Part shown: positions 43,863 through 52,693 of the stretch, in pieces | Layout: each line of letters opens with the position of its first letter | How positions within the stretch are numbered: position 1 is the first letter of the stretch | Assembly (NCBI GenBank): GCA_964372115.1 | Contig: CAYJPN010000004.1 | Location: forward strand, 62,001-126,000 | From: CG2-30-36-16 sp964372115 | GTDB lineage: Bacteria; Bacteroidota; Ignavibacteria; Ignavibacteriales; Ignavibacteriaceae | Reading direction: 5' to 3' | Length of the DNA: 64,000 bases | Program-made: the position numbers and the translations under genes | Notes under the pieces: model-generated | What the model was told of the DNA's origin: nothing | Seen by the model: the letters and a program-made list of their open reading frames with translations, nothing else | Databases searched by the model: none

Positions 43863-44621
43863 ATGAAAATTGGATTAGTACAATACAGCCCCGAATGGGA
43901 AAATAAAACTGAAAATAAAAATAAGATCAATAATTTGATTGATGGGATTGATGATGTTTCATTGTTCATTTTCCCTGAACTTACACTTACCGGCTTTACA
44001 ATGAATTCAAAAGAATTTTGCGAAGAAATGAACGGGGAAAGCTTTAATTATTTTTCTACTCTCGCAGCAAAAAAGAATGCAGATGTTTTTGCCGGTATTA
44101 TTGAAAAAGATGGGAGCAAAATTTATAACACTTTGCTTCATCTAAACCCCGAGGGCGAGCTTGTTAATAAGTATCGGAAAATTCATCCGTTTACTTATTC
44201 AACAGAGGACAAACATTACACTCCCGGCGAAAAACCTGTAATTACACAAATTGAAGATTGGAATATCGGTTTATCTATTTGTTACGATTTACGTTTTCCC
44301 GAGTTATATCGTTTTTATGGTAAGCTGCGGACCCAACTTATAATTGATATTGCGAACTGGCCGATAAATAGAATTGAACATTGGCGCACTTTGCTAAAAG
44401 CGCGTGCAATTGAAAATCAATGTTATGTTGCCGGCGTAAATCGTGTGGGTGCAGATCCTAAATTATTTTACAATGGCTGCAGCAGTGTGTTTGATCCGAT
44501 GGGGAATGAAATTGTTATTTCCATCGATACGGAAGATATCTTAATAATAGACATCAAAATTGAGACGGTCAACAAAGTCAGGGAAAAATTTCCATTTCTT
44601 CAAGATATGAGACTTTTGTAA
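43863..44621 (+). CDS. Nitrilase-family amidase (omega-amidase type)
   Basis: 252 residues of the carbon-nitrogen hydrolase family with the full catalytic triad: Glu39 in FIFPELTLTGF, Lys106 in NKYRKIHPFT, and Cys140 in GLSICYDLRFPELYR. The last motif and length match the YafV/omega-amidase branch that hydrolyses 2-oxoglutaramate and similar amides, a repair or nitrogen-salvage role. The ATG at 43863 begins the normal family N-terminus MKIGLVQYSP; an upstream in-frame ATG at 43806 lies within a possible TATAAT-type promoter region and adds 19 unlikely residues. GH13 follows after 27 bases. Confidence 0.92.
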   Translation: MKIGLVQYSPEWENKTENKNKINNLIDGIDDVSLFIFPELTLTGFTMNSKEFCEEMNGESFNYFSTLAAKKNADVFAGIIEKDGSKIYNTLLHLNPEGELVNKYRKIHPFTYSTEDKHYTPGEKPVITQIEDWNIGLSICYDLRFPELYRFYGKLRTQLIIDIANWPINRIEHWRTLLKARAIENQCYVAGVNRVGADPKLFYNGCSSVFDPMGNEIVISIDTEDILIIDIKIETVNKVREKFPFLQDMRLL

Positions 44622-44648
44622 AAACAAGAATCTATAAAGAATTTTATA

Positions 44649-46520
44649 ATGAAAAAAATATTTTCGGTTTTGTTTTGTTTAATAACACCTTTTTTAATTA
44701 TGAATTGCAGCGCGGATATTTCAAAAGAAAAAGAAATTTATGACAACGGAGAGTTTGTTCCGAAATGGGCAAAGTCTGCTGTCTGGTATCAAATATTTCC
44801 GGAAAGATTTAGAGATGGAGATAGTTCTAATAATCCAACTATTGATGACATCAAAGGAGCCGATCCCGTGGAGTTACCAAAAGCCTGGCATGTTCACCGA
44901 TGGGGCAGCGATTGGTACGAATTGCAAGACTACGAAAAACAAAACGGTGAACCGGAAATGTGGAAACATCTTCTCCGCAGGCGTTATGGAGGCGATCTGC
45001 AGGGGATTATAGACAAATTAGATTATTTAAAAACTTTGGGTATTAATGCAATTTATTTAAACCCTGTTTTCGATTCGCCATCGCTTCATAAATATGACGG
45101 TGCAAGTTATCATCATATTGATCCGAATTTCGGACCTGACCCTGCGGGCGACCGTAAATTAATTGACGCCGAAAATCCATTGGATACTTCTACATGGGTT
45201 TGGACAAAGGCGGATGAACTTGCGTTACAACTAATAGAGCACGTCCACAAAAAAGGGATGAGAATAATTTTTGACGGCGTGTTTAATCATATGGGGAAAA
45301 ATAGTTTTGCCTTCCGCGATGTTCAAAAAAATCAGCAAAAATCTCTATACAAAGATTGGTTTACTATTAAAACGTGGGATAACCCAGCTACCGGCGAAAA
45401 ATTTGATTATGAAGGTTGGTTTGGCGTAAAATCGTTGCCGGAGTTTAAAGAGGATGAAAACGGAATAGTTGCCGGACCGAAAGAATATATTTTTAATGCC
45501 ACAAACAGATGGATGAATCCAAAAGGGAAAGGTCCGCATTATGGCATAGATGGTTGGCGACTTGATGTTGCGTTTTGTATCAAGCATCCATTCTGGAAGA
45601 CATGGCGCAAGCATGTTAGATTTATTAACCCCGAAGCTTATCTCACTGCAGAAATAATCGATGAACCCGAGAAAGTAAAACCATACATGCAGGGGGATGA
45701 ATTTGATGGAGAGATGAATTACAATTTTGCTTTTACATGTGCCGAGTTCTTTTTTAACCCTGATGGGCTGAATATTACTGCGACGGAGTTTGATAAAAAA
45801 TTAAAACAACTTAGGAAAATATATCTTGCCGGGGTTGCATATGTTTCTCAGAATTTATTCGGCAGCCACGATGCAAACAGAATTGGTTCCTATATTGTAA
45901 ACCGCGGCATTGGCAACTACCGAAACTGGAGCGAATATTTCGGAATATCTCAGGCAGCAAACAACCCGAACTTTAATGTTAGAAAACCAAATGAAGAAGA
46001 AATAAAACTTCAAAAACTTTTTGTTATAATGCAGATGACATACCTCGGCGCACCAATGATTTATTACGGCGATGAAGTTGGAATGTGGGGCGCTAACGAC
46101 CCCGACTGCCGCAAACCGATGTGGTGGGATGACATAAATTATGACGACGAAGTTTATAATCCCAACGGTTTAAAAAGATTGCCTGATAAAGTAGAAATAA
46201 ACGCCGATCTTTTTAAACATTATCAAAAGATGATAAGTATTCGAAACAATTATAAATCTCTAAAACTTGGAAATTTCAAAACTATTCTGGTAGATGATAA
46301 AAAAAATATTTTTATTTTTGAACGCGAATACAAGGGCGAAAAAATTATAGTTGCTTTAAATAACTCAACAAACTTGGAAGTAGTTGAAATTTCAACAACA
46401 GAAGAAAACTTGTATTGTGATTTATTAAACGATAATCAAATCAAAGCTGCCGGTAAAATTTTGAAGTTTATAATTAAGCCGAAGTGGGGCTCCGTATTAT
46501 TAGAGTGTGAAAATGATTAA
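44649..46520 (+). CDS. Secreted GH13 alpha-amylase-family enzyme (neopullulanase/cyclomaltodextrinase-like)
   Basis: 623 residues. An N-terminal signal sequence ends at LIMNC (Cys20), which looks like a lipobox although Asn at -1 is atypical. Catalytic motifs of GH13: GVFNHMG (region I), GWRLDVAF (nucleophile Asp, region II), LTAEII (acid/base Glu, region III) and GSHDANR (region IV Asp). The substrate-contact strand GINAIYLNPVFDSPSLHKYD is as in cyclomaltodextrinase-like enzymes. It should cut alpha-1,4 glucans such as maltodextrin in the periplasm or at the outer membrane. No transporter or regulator lies adjacent; the nitrilase gene lies 27 bases upstream and may be co-transcribed. Confidence 0.9.
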   Translation: MKKIFSVLFCLITPFLIMNCSADISKEKEIYDNGEFVPKWAKSAVWYQIFPERFRDGDSSNNPTIDDIKGADPVELPKAWHVHRWGSDWYELQDYEKQNGEPEMWKHLLRRRYGGDLQGIIDKLDYLKTLGINAIYLNPVFDSPSLHKYDGASYHHIDPNFGPDPAGDRKLIDAENPLDTSTWVWTKADELALQLIEHVHKKGMRIIFDGVFNHMGKNSFAFRDVQKNQQKSLYKDWFTIKTWDNPATGEKFDYEGWFGVKSLPEFKEDENGIVAGPKEYIFNATNRWMNPKGKGPHYGIDGWRLDVAFCIKHPFWKTWRKHVRFINPEAYLTAEIIDEPEKVKPYMQGDEFDGEMNYNFAFTCAEFFFNPDGLNITATEFDKKLKQLRKIYLAGVAYVSQNLFGSHDANRIGSYIVNRGIGNYRNWSEYFGISQAANNPNFNVRKPNEEEIKLQKLFVIMQMTYLGAPMIYYGDEVGMWGANDPDCRKPMWWDDINYDDEVYNPNGLKRLPDKVEINADLFKHYQKMISIRNNYKSLKLGNFKTILVDDKKNIFIFEREYKGEKIIVALNNSTNLEVVEISTTEENLYCDLLNDNQIKAAGKILKFIIKPKWGSVLLECEND

Positions 46521-46560
46521 TCAAAATTTAAGAGCAAAAGTAATTGCGTAGTTAAAAACT

Positions 46561-46803
46561 AAAATCACAAACAAAAATGTTAAGGAATATTTACACTCAA
46601 TCGGGAATGAACAATGCCGCATAACGATTTTTTGAACTGCTGAAAATGTTTCGGATTTAACAAAAGTCAAATCTATAATGTTGGGACAGGTAATCGATTT
46701 TGACGAATAACACTACAAACATAAAAAAATATAACCGGTTCATCTTATACCTATATATTGGCTTCCCGATGTTAATAAAAAAATTTCTTTGAAAGTATTT
46801 TAA
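46561..46803 (+). pseudogene. Probable decayed DUF1801 (YdhG-like) gene
   Basis: A single reading frame of about 80 codons carries VKEYLHSIGNEQCR, then SIMLGQVIDFDE, HYKHKK and KKISLKVF in the order and spacing of DUF1801 proteins (family pattern: VEEFL-SI-N-R, KMWG-SIIGFG-YHYKY, GFSPRK-LTLY). Three in-frame stops interrupt it (46633, 46708, 46732) and no start lies near. This fits a dead gene; the family call is by eye from the ordered motif remnants, so it is tentative. Confidence 0.45.
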
Positions 46804-46824
46804 AGCACCTCTCTAATTTATTTC

Positions 46825-46853
46825 TTGCATTTGCTATGTTGCTCCATTATTTT
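46825..46853 (+). promoter_or_regulatory. Possible promoter of the metalloprotease gene
   Basis: TTGCAT (46825-46830) and TATTTT (46848-46853) with a 17-base spacer, 59 bases before the ATG. Both boxes are imperfect. Confidence 0.3.
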
Positions 46854-46912
46854 GCCCCCTCAAAACAATCAAACTTCGAGGAAATTTATTAAAACCATTT
46901 TAGGAGCGTTCG

Positions 46913-49441
46913 ATGAATAATTATGTACGGTTTTGTGTCATTCTTTTTTTCGGTTTTTTAATTTTTTCATCTAACCTTTTTGCCCAATCCGAGCTCTGGA
47001 AAGATGTTTCCGAGTCTAATATAATTCCTAAAGGCGAAAAAGTTATAAAACCAATAATTTACAGAACGGTTAGTTTAGAAGTTGATGCGATGAAAGCATT
47101 ATTAAACAACGCTCCGATGGAATACTCGAGTGCAGGCATGAATCGTCCGCTTGTTGTTACACTTCCGATACCTGACGGAACTTTTCAAAAATTTTATTGT
47201 GTAGAATCTCCTGTCATGGCTCCGGCTCTTGCTGCCCAATACCCGGAAATTAAAACTTATCTTGGTAAAGGTGTTGATGATAAAAGCGCCAGTGTTCGTT
47301 TCGATATTACCCCCCATGGTTTTCATGCAATGATTCTTTCACCCGAGGGTAATGTATTTATTGATCCGCACAATAAAGGCGATATACAAAACTATATTGT
47401 TTATTACACAAAAGATTTTCAAAAACCGGGCGCTGATAGAGATTGCGAACTATTAATAAATGAAGACCTCAAAGCTGAATTTGAATATATAAATCAATTA
47501 AAAACAGCTTCACCAACCGGACCTCAATTAAGAACTTATAGACTTGCTTTAGCATGTACAGGTGAATATGCCCAGTACCATGGCGGCACAGTTGCATTAG
47601 CATTAGCCGCAATGGTTACTACTGTTAACCGTGTTGATGGTGTTTATGAAACCGAGGTTGCGGTAAGAATGGTTTTAATTGCGAATAACAATCTTATTGT
47701 TTACACAAGCGCATCTACCGATCCTTATACAAACAATGACGGCGGCGCCATGCTTAGTCAAAACCAAACTACAATCGATAACGTAATCGGCAGTGCCAAT
47801 TATGATATCGGTCATGTTGTTAGTACCGGCGGCGGCGGAGTTGCATACCTTGGTGTTATTTGTACAGCAAGCTGGAAAGCACGCGGAGTTACGGGCTTAT
47901 ATGCTCCTATTGGCGACCCTTTTGATATTGATTATGTTGCTCACGAAATGGGGCATCAGTACGGAGGCAATCATTCATTTAACGGAACCGCTGGTTCTTG
48001 CGGTGGTGGAAACAGAAACGCTGCTACAGCTTATGAACCGGGCAGTGGTTCAACCATAATGTGCTACGCAGGTATATGCGGTTCAAACGATTTACAATCA
48101 CACAGCGATCCTTATTTTCACACAATAGGTTTTGATGAAATTGTTAATTATACCAACGTTGGTAATGGAAATAGCTGCGCGGTTATAACCACCACAGGTA
48201 ATCACGCACCGGTTGTTACTGTTCCTACCGGCGGATTTTATATTCCTAAAAGTACCCCATTTGCCCTTACAGGGTCAGCCACCGATTCTGATGGAGACGC
48301 ATTAACTTTTAGCTGGGAAGAATTTGATTTAGGGCCAGCGGGCTCACCAAATTCACCAAGCGGTAATGCTCCTATTTTTAGAGCATTTAATCCTTCAACA
48401 TCTCCTACAAGAACTTTCCCGAAGTTATCATCGCTTTTAAATAACACTTCTGTTATCGGCGAAATTCTTCCTACTTATACAAGAAATTTAACTTTCAGAC
48501 TTGTTGCGAGAGACAACAAACCTGCGGGAGGCGGTGTAAATTATTCTACAGTTGCTTTTCACGTTGACGGCAATTCCGGACCTTTTGTTTTAACATCTCC
48601 TAATACTAATGTTTCATGGCCTGCAAATTCGTCTCAGGTTATTACGTGGAATACAGCTAACACTGATGTTGCGCCTATCAGTTGTTCGAACGTAAATATT
48701 CTGCTTTCTGTCGACGGCGGAAATACATATCCTTTTGTACTTGCCGCAAACACGCAAAATGACGGAACTGAAACTGTTGTGTTACCGAATAACCCTTGTA
48801 CAACAGCGCGTGTGAAAGTAGAAGCTGCCGACAACGTATTTTTTGACATTTCGAATACAAACTTTACAATCGACCAGGGCATTCCGGTTGAATTAATTTC
48901 GTTCAACGCAAGTGTAATTGACGGCGGTGTTAGAATAGAATGGGCAACAGCTACCGAAACAAACAATGCCGGTTTTGCTTTGGAAAGAAGCAACGATGAA
49001 AAAAATTATGAAACAGTTACCTATCAGAAAGGTTCGGGCACTTCAACTATAAAAAATATCTACAGCTTTGTTGATGAAACTGTTGAGTATGGCGTTTATT
49101 ATTATAGACTAAAACAATCCGATTATAACGGTTCATCAAAATATCTAAATGTTCTAACTGTTGATGTCGGTTCTCCTAAACAATTCTCATTGTCTCAGAA
49201 TTATCCTAACCCGTTTAATCCGTCAACTAACATTAAATACACAGTGCCGGAAAAAAGTAATATTAAACTCGCGGTTTATGATGTGCTCGGACGGGAAGTA
49301 GAAGTACTTGTTAATGAGAGTAAAGAAGCAGGCACTTACGAAATTACATTTGATGCTAAAAACCTTACAAGTGGAATTTATTTCTACGAGCTAAAAACAA
49401 ACAATTTTAACAAAACAAATAAAATGATATTAGCGAAGTAA
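46913..49441 (+). CDS. Secreted reprolysin-like zinc metalloprotease with type IX sorting domain
   Basis: 842 residues: signal peptide (1-24, cut near FAQ), a propeptide-like N-terminal region to about 200, and a metzincin protease domain with the zinc site HEMGHQYGGNH (His344, His348, His354). Conserved Cys residues and TIMCYAGICG follow, the last being the metzincin Met-turn. Beta-sandwich domains come next, then the sorting domain SQNYPNPFNPSTNIKYTVP, ending KMILAK. It is exported by type IX secretion and degrades proteins outside the cell. GAGCG precedes the start by 6 bases. A terminator follows. Confidence 0.93.
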   Translation: MNNYVRFCVILFFGFLIFSSNLFAQSELWKDVSESNIIPKGEKVIKPIIYRTVSLEVDAMKALLNNAPMEYSSAGMNRPLVVTLPIPDGTFQKFYCVESPVMAPALAAQYPEIKTYLGKGVDDKSASVRFDITPHGFHAMILSPEGNVFIDPHNKGDIQNYIVYYTKDFQKPGADRDCELLINEDLKAEFEYINQLKTASPTGPQLRTYRLALACTGEYAQYHGGTVALALAAMVTTVNRVDGVYETEVAVRMVLIANNNLIVYTSASTDPYTNNDGGAMLSQNQTTIDNVIGSANYDIGHVVSTGGGGVAYLGVICTASWKARGVTGLYAPIGDPFDIDYVAHEMGHQYGGNHSFNGTAGSCGGGNRNAATAYEPGSGSTIMCYAGICGSNDLQSHSDPYFHTIGFDEIVNYTNVGNGNSCAVITTTGNHAPVVTVPTGGFYIPKSTPFALTGSATDSDGDALTFSWEEFDLGPAGSPNSPSGNAPIFRAFNPSTSPTRTFPKLSSLLNNTSVIGEILPTYTRNLTFRLVARDNKPAGGGVNYSTVAFHVDGNSGPFVLTSPNTNVSWPANSSQVITWNTANTDVAPISCSNVNILLSVDGGNTYPFVLAANTQNDGTETVVLPNNPCTTARVKVEAADNVFFDISNTNFTIDQGIPVELISFNASVIDGGVRIEWATATETNNAGFALERSNDEKNYETVTYQKGSGTSTIKNIYSFVDETVEYGVYYYRLKQSDYNGSSKYLNVLTVDVGSPKQFSLSQNYPNPFNPSTNIKYTVPEKSNIKLAVYDVLGREVEVLVNESKEAGTYEITFDAKNLTSGIYFYELKTNNFNKTNKMILAK

Positions 49442-49455
49442 TAACCAAAATTATT

Positions 49456-49482
49456 AAAAGCGGCTCGAAGTGAGCCGCTTTT
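49456..49482. terminator. Bidirectional terminator between metalloprotease and galactanase
   Basis: AAAAGCGGCTC pairs with GAGCCGCTTTT around GAAGT, an 11-base stem with A/T ends that can work for both converging genes. Confidence 0.88.
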
Positions 49483-49490
49483 GTGTAACC

Positions 49491-50912
49491 TTAACGTAAC
49501 AATATCATCTTTTTTGTTTCCATCAATCCATCAGTTTTTAGTTGATAGAAATATACACCGTTTGGAATATTACTTCCATCAAACTCAACTTCATAATTCC
49601 CGGATAGTTTTTCTTTATCCACTAATCTTATTATTTCCCGTCCCAATAAGTCATAAATTTTTATAATCACTCTTGATGTTTTTGAAATTGAATATTTTAT
49701 TTTTGTAGTTGGATTAAAAGGGTTTGGAAAATTTTGTTTTAAAGAATGTCTATTTGTTGTAACAGTTGAACTGGAAAGACCTGAATATATCGAATCAAAA
49801 ACGGTGATTGAATTTAATACCTCACCCGAAAAATCAAACAGCGCCAGGTTTTCCCACGGCGATCCTAATTGTGCGGTTGAAATCCACTCCGGCTCCCAAT
49901 AAAAAAAACCTAAACCTCTACTGTTCGGAATATTTTTTATGAGGTTGATAATATCTCGAAGAAATTTTGTTTGTCCTTCTACTGTTGCCTGGTAGCCGGG
50001 AAGCAGCTGATTAGGATCTCCCACAATATTGTTTGTGTTATCATTCCAGTTTAATGTCCATGGATATGCTGTTTCGGCAACGATAATATTTTTATTGTAT
50101 CGTTCAGCCAAATCGTTTGTGTTAAATTCTAAGTCGTTCAATGTGCCGTGCCACCAGGGGTAATATGACAAACCTATGATATCAAAATTTACTCCCTCTG
50201 AAATTAGTTTATCATAAAACCACCTGCTGCCGGTGTTGTCACCACCGCGGTCGATATGAATTACAATTTTTACGCTGTCCCCAATGTCCAAACTTTCATT
50301 TACACCGCGAATACCCTCTTTAATTAAAAAAGCAAACTGGTTCCACTGTTGAGCAGAATTATATTGATCGCAAACGCGTCCCTCATTCCACAGCAGTCCG
50401 CATGAAATTTCATTACCAATTTGAACCAAATCTGGCAGCGTATTTTGATTTTTTAGTAAAGTGATAACACTTTTTGTGTATTGGTAAACGCTGTCATTTA
50501 AAAATTGAAAAGACAAATTTTCCCAGGAAGCCGGTTTCACCTGATTCCCGGGGTCAGCCCAAGTATCAGCGTAGTGAAAATCTAACAAGAACTTTAATCC
50601 CAGGTTTTTTATGCGTCTTGCCATTTGCAAAATTTTCGGCAAACCGTTATAACCATTAATTGGTGAGTGCCAAATTTTCAAACGAATGTAGTTTACATTA
50701 TGATTTTTAAATATCTGTAACGCATCATTTTGAATACCGTTTTCTTTAAAAACACCACCTCTGTCTTCAATTTCCTGCAGAGAAGAAAGATCTGCTCCCT
50801 GTATAAACTCAATTTTGGAAGATCCGGATTTTTTTATTACATGTTGTGCGGGTAGTGTGAAACTTAATATAAAAACGAGTACTATGAACAAATTTATTCC
50901 GGACGTTTTCAT
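49491..50912 (-). CDS. Secreted GH53 endo-beta-1,4-galactanase with type IX sorting domain
   Basis: 473 residues with a signal peptide and a GH53 barrel: FIQGADLSSLQEIEDRGGVF at the start, YIRLKIWHSP, LLDFHYADTWADPGNQ, the acid/base Glu in VQIGNEISCGLLW, and the nucleophile Glu in IIVAETAYPWT. The end LKQNFPNPFNPTTKIKYS, ending KKMILLR, is the type IX sorting domain. It cuts beta-1,4-galactan side chains of plant pectin or arabinogalactan outside the cell. An ATG six codons upstream is possible. It converges on the metalloprotease gene and no galactose transporter lies nearby. Confidence 0.93.
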   Translation of the reverse strand: MKTSGINLFIVLVFILSFTLPAQHVIKKSGSSKIEFIQGADLSSLQEIEDRGGVFKENGIQNDALQIFKNHNVNYIRLKIWHSPINGYNGLPKILQMARRIKNLGLKFLLDFHYADTWADPGNQVKPASWENLSFQFLNDSVYQYTKSVITLLKNQNTLPDLVQIGNEISCGLLWNEGRVCDQYNSAQQWNQFAFLIKEGIRGVNESLDIGDSVKIVIHIDRGGDNTGSRWFYDKLISEGVNFDIIGLSYYPWWHGTLNDLEFNTNDLAERYNKNIIVAETAYPWTLNWNDNTNNIVGDPNQLLPGYQATVEGQTKFLRDIINLIKNIPNSRGLGFFYWEPEWISTAQLGSPWENLALFDFSGEVLNSITVFDSIYSGLSSSTVTTNRHSLKQNFPNPFNPTTKIKYSISKTSRVIIKIYDLLGREIIRLVDKEKLSGNYEVEFDGSNIPNGVYFYQLKTDGLMETKKMILLR

Positions 50913-51053
50913 TGCAAAAAATCGAGGCATCTTAATGGTTATAATTTTCTCCCTTAATATAAATATTTCTTTGAAACTTTGTATTCGGAAAAAATCAAGG
51001 GTTAATTAATTTAATAATTGCCGGCTTTGTGGTTTGTTTGGGGATCGTGGGCA

Positions 51054-51080
51054 GTAGAGACGTTCGCGGAACGTCTCTAC
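51054..51080. repeat. Palindromic repeat GTAGAGACGTTC-GCG-GAACGTCTCTAC
   Basis: A perfect 12-base stem with a 3-base loop, 9 bases from the OsmC stop. No T-run follows on either strand. Similar GTAGAGACGTT...AACGTCTCTAC palindromes recur in many Bacteroidota and cyanobacterial genomes as dispersed repeats, so this is probably one copy. Confidence 0.7.
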
Positions 51081-51088
51081 ATAATTTG

Positions 51089-51514
51089 TTATGCTTCGAT
51101 TATTTTATAGGTGTGGTTTATTTCGCAGGCTTTTTCAAGCATCGCCGTTACACCGCAATATTTTGTCATCGATAATTCTATAGCGCGTTCAACATCCTTA
51201 GGCTCAATGTTATTCCCGTAAAAAATATATTCCAGATTAATTTTGGTATAAACTTGCGGATGGGTTTCAGTTGAATCTGCTGTAATATTTAATTCATAAC
51301 TATCAAACTTAACCCGTTTTTTATTTAATATACTTACAACATCGCTGCTGGTACATCCGCCAAGAGCGAGTAATATAAGTTCCTTCGGACGGATACCGGC
51401 ATCACTCCCGCCGAAATCTTTTGGACCATCCATAGTTATCCAATGATTCGAATCAGTCTTGCCTGCGAATGTAATTCCATTTATCTGTTTTATATAGGCT
51501 GATTTAGTTGACAT
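51089..51514 (-). CDS. OsmC-family peroxide-detoxification protein
   Basis: 141 residues of the OsmC/Ohr fold. The two redox cysteines are present: one in ILLALGGCTSSDVVSIL (about 53-57) and one in TKYCGVTAMLEKACEI near 120. Such proteins reduce organic hydroperoxides or bind thiols; the short form without the Ohr helix belongs to the OsmC/YhfA group. The ATG at 51514 is chosen because AGGAG lies 6 bases upstream; a start at 51625 would add 37 residues without family similarity. A palindromic repeat lies right after the stop. Confidence 0.9.
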   Translation of the reverse strand: MSTKSAYIKQINGITFAGKTDSNHWITMDGPKDFGGSDAGIRPKELILLALGGCTSSDVVSILNKKRVKFDSYELNITADSTETHPQVYTKINLEYIFYGNNIEPKDVERAIELSMTKYCGVTAMLEKACEINHTYKIIEA

Positions 51515-51808
51515 AAAAACTCCTGTTAAATTGTTGCTATAGGATGAATTATTGGCAGAATCGATTCTGCTTTTATCAATAAGATATTGAAAATTATGAA
51601 AACAAAAAATATTCCCCTCCGCCAATAGAGTGTTGCAATTAGAGGAACTTTGAAAATTAAATCGCTATTCATCGAACATTACCTACCTAATTCCGACGAA
51701 ATATAAATTAAGACTAAAAAAGCCGCTGTAAAATCGGATGCTTTTTTGTATTATTCAATTCGGAAAATTAACTGAAGATTGCCTGTAGTTAGAGATAGGA
51801 AATATATA

Positions 51809-52552
51809 GTGGATAATACAAATTTTTATAACAATGTATCCGACTTCTATGATGAGATGATTAATTTTAGCGAATTGGTCATCAAAAGGGAAAAAGCGCT
51901 TTCAATAATTACGGGAGACAACAAATTAACAATTGCGGATGTTGGATGTGGTACGGGAGTGGATTCGATTGCACTTAAACGTTTGGGAAATACTGTATAC
52001 TCTTTCGATCCTTCTGCCGGGATGATTGAAAAAGCAAAATCAAATGCTGCTGAACTTAAAGCAAAAATTAATTTTTATGTGTACGGTGCTGGCGATATAC
52101 CGGCGGAGTTCAATAATAAATTTGATTTGGTAATATCACTCGGAAATACCTTTGCTAATATTAATGAAAATAAGTTTGATGCTGCTTTAGAAAACGCTTT
52201 CGATATTTTGAAAAGTGGTGGAAAATTGTATTTGCATATTTTAAACTTTTCAAAAATATTAAATTTGAAAGACCGCATTTTAAATATTACAAGTAACGGC
52301 GGTTATTATTTTATCCGGTTTTACGACTTCCAATCCAAAGAATTAAATTTTAATGTATTAAGGTTTAATGCCCAAAACCCTTCTAACCGTGAGCTAATTA
52401 CAACACATTTATTCCCTTATACTTATAAAAGTTTTGAAAAGGCATTAACTGAAAATCATTTTATAAACATAAATTACTATTCATCTTTTACGTTTGCAAA
52501 ATTTGATGAGACAGAATCAAAGGATTTATTTATATACGCTGAAAAACCATAA
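51809..52552 (+). CDS. Class I SAM-dependent methyltransferase
   Basis: 247 residues with the SAM-binding loop IADVGCGTGVDSIALKRLG (motif I), acidic strand end YSFDPSAGMIEKAKSNA, and motif IV LVISLGNTFANI. Substrate unknown: the LGNTFANINE pattern also occurs in small-molecule and glycine/sarcosine methyltransferases. The GTG at 51809 is chosen since TAGGA lies 8-12 bases upstream and FYNNVSDFYDEM is the natural opening; a TTG at 51779 in frame is possible. The gene precedes the AAA+ protein by 141 bases; a relation between the two is not shown. Confidence 0.82.
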   Translation: MDNTNFYNNVSDFYDEMINFSELVIKREKALSIITGDNKLTIADVGCGTGVDSIALKRLGNTVYSFDPSAGMIEKAKSNAAELKAKINFYVYGAGDIPAEFNNKFDLVISLGNTFANINENKFDAALENAFDILKSGGKLYLHILNFSKILNLKDRILNITSNGGYYFIRFYDFQSKELNFNVLRFNAQNPSNRELITTHLFPYTYKSFEKALTENHFININYYSSFTFAKFDETESKDLFIYAEKP

Positions 52553-52693
52553 CAATGATGATATAAAGGCGTAAATCGGTTTATCTCACAATTATGAATA
52601 AGTTATTATGAAAGCGGCTATTAACTTCCTGAAATTTTATTTATTTTCGTTTGAAAATTTACAGAGCACTTTTTTGAGTACTGGAGTTTAATT

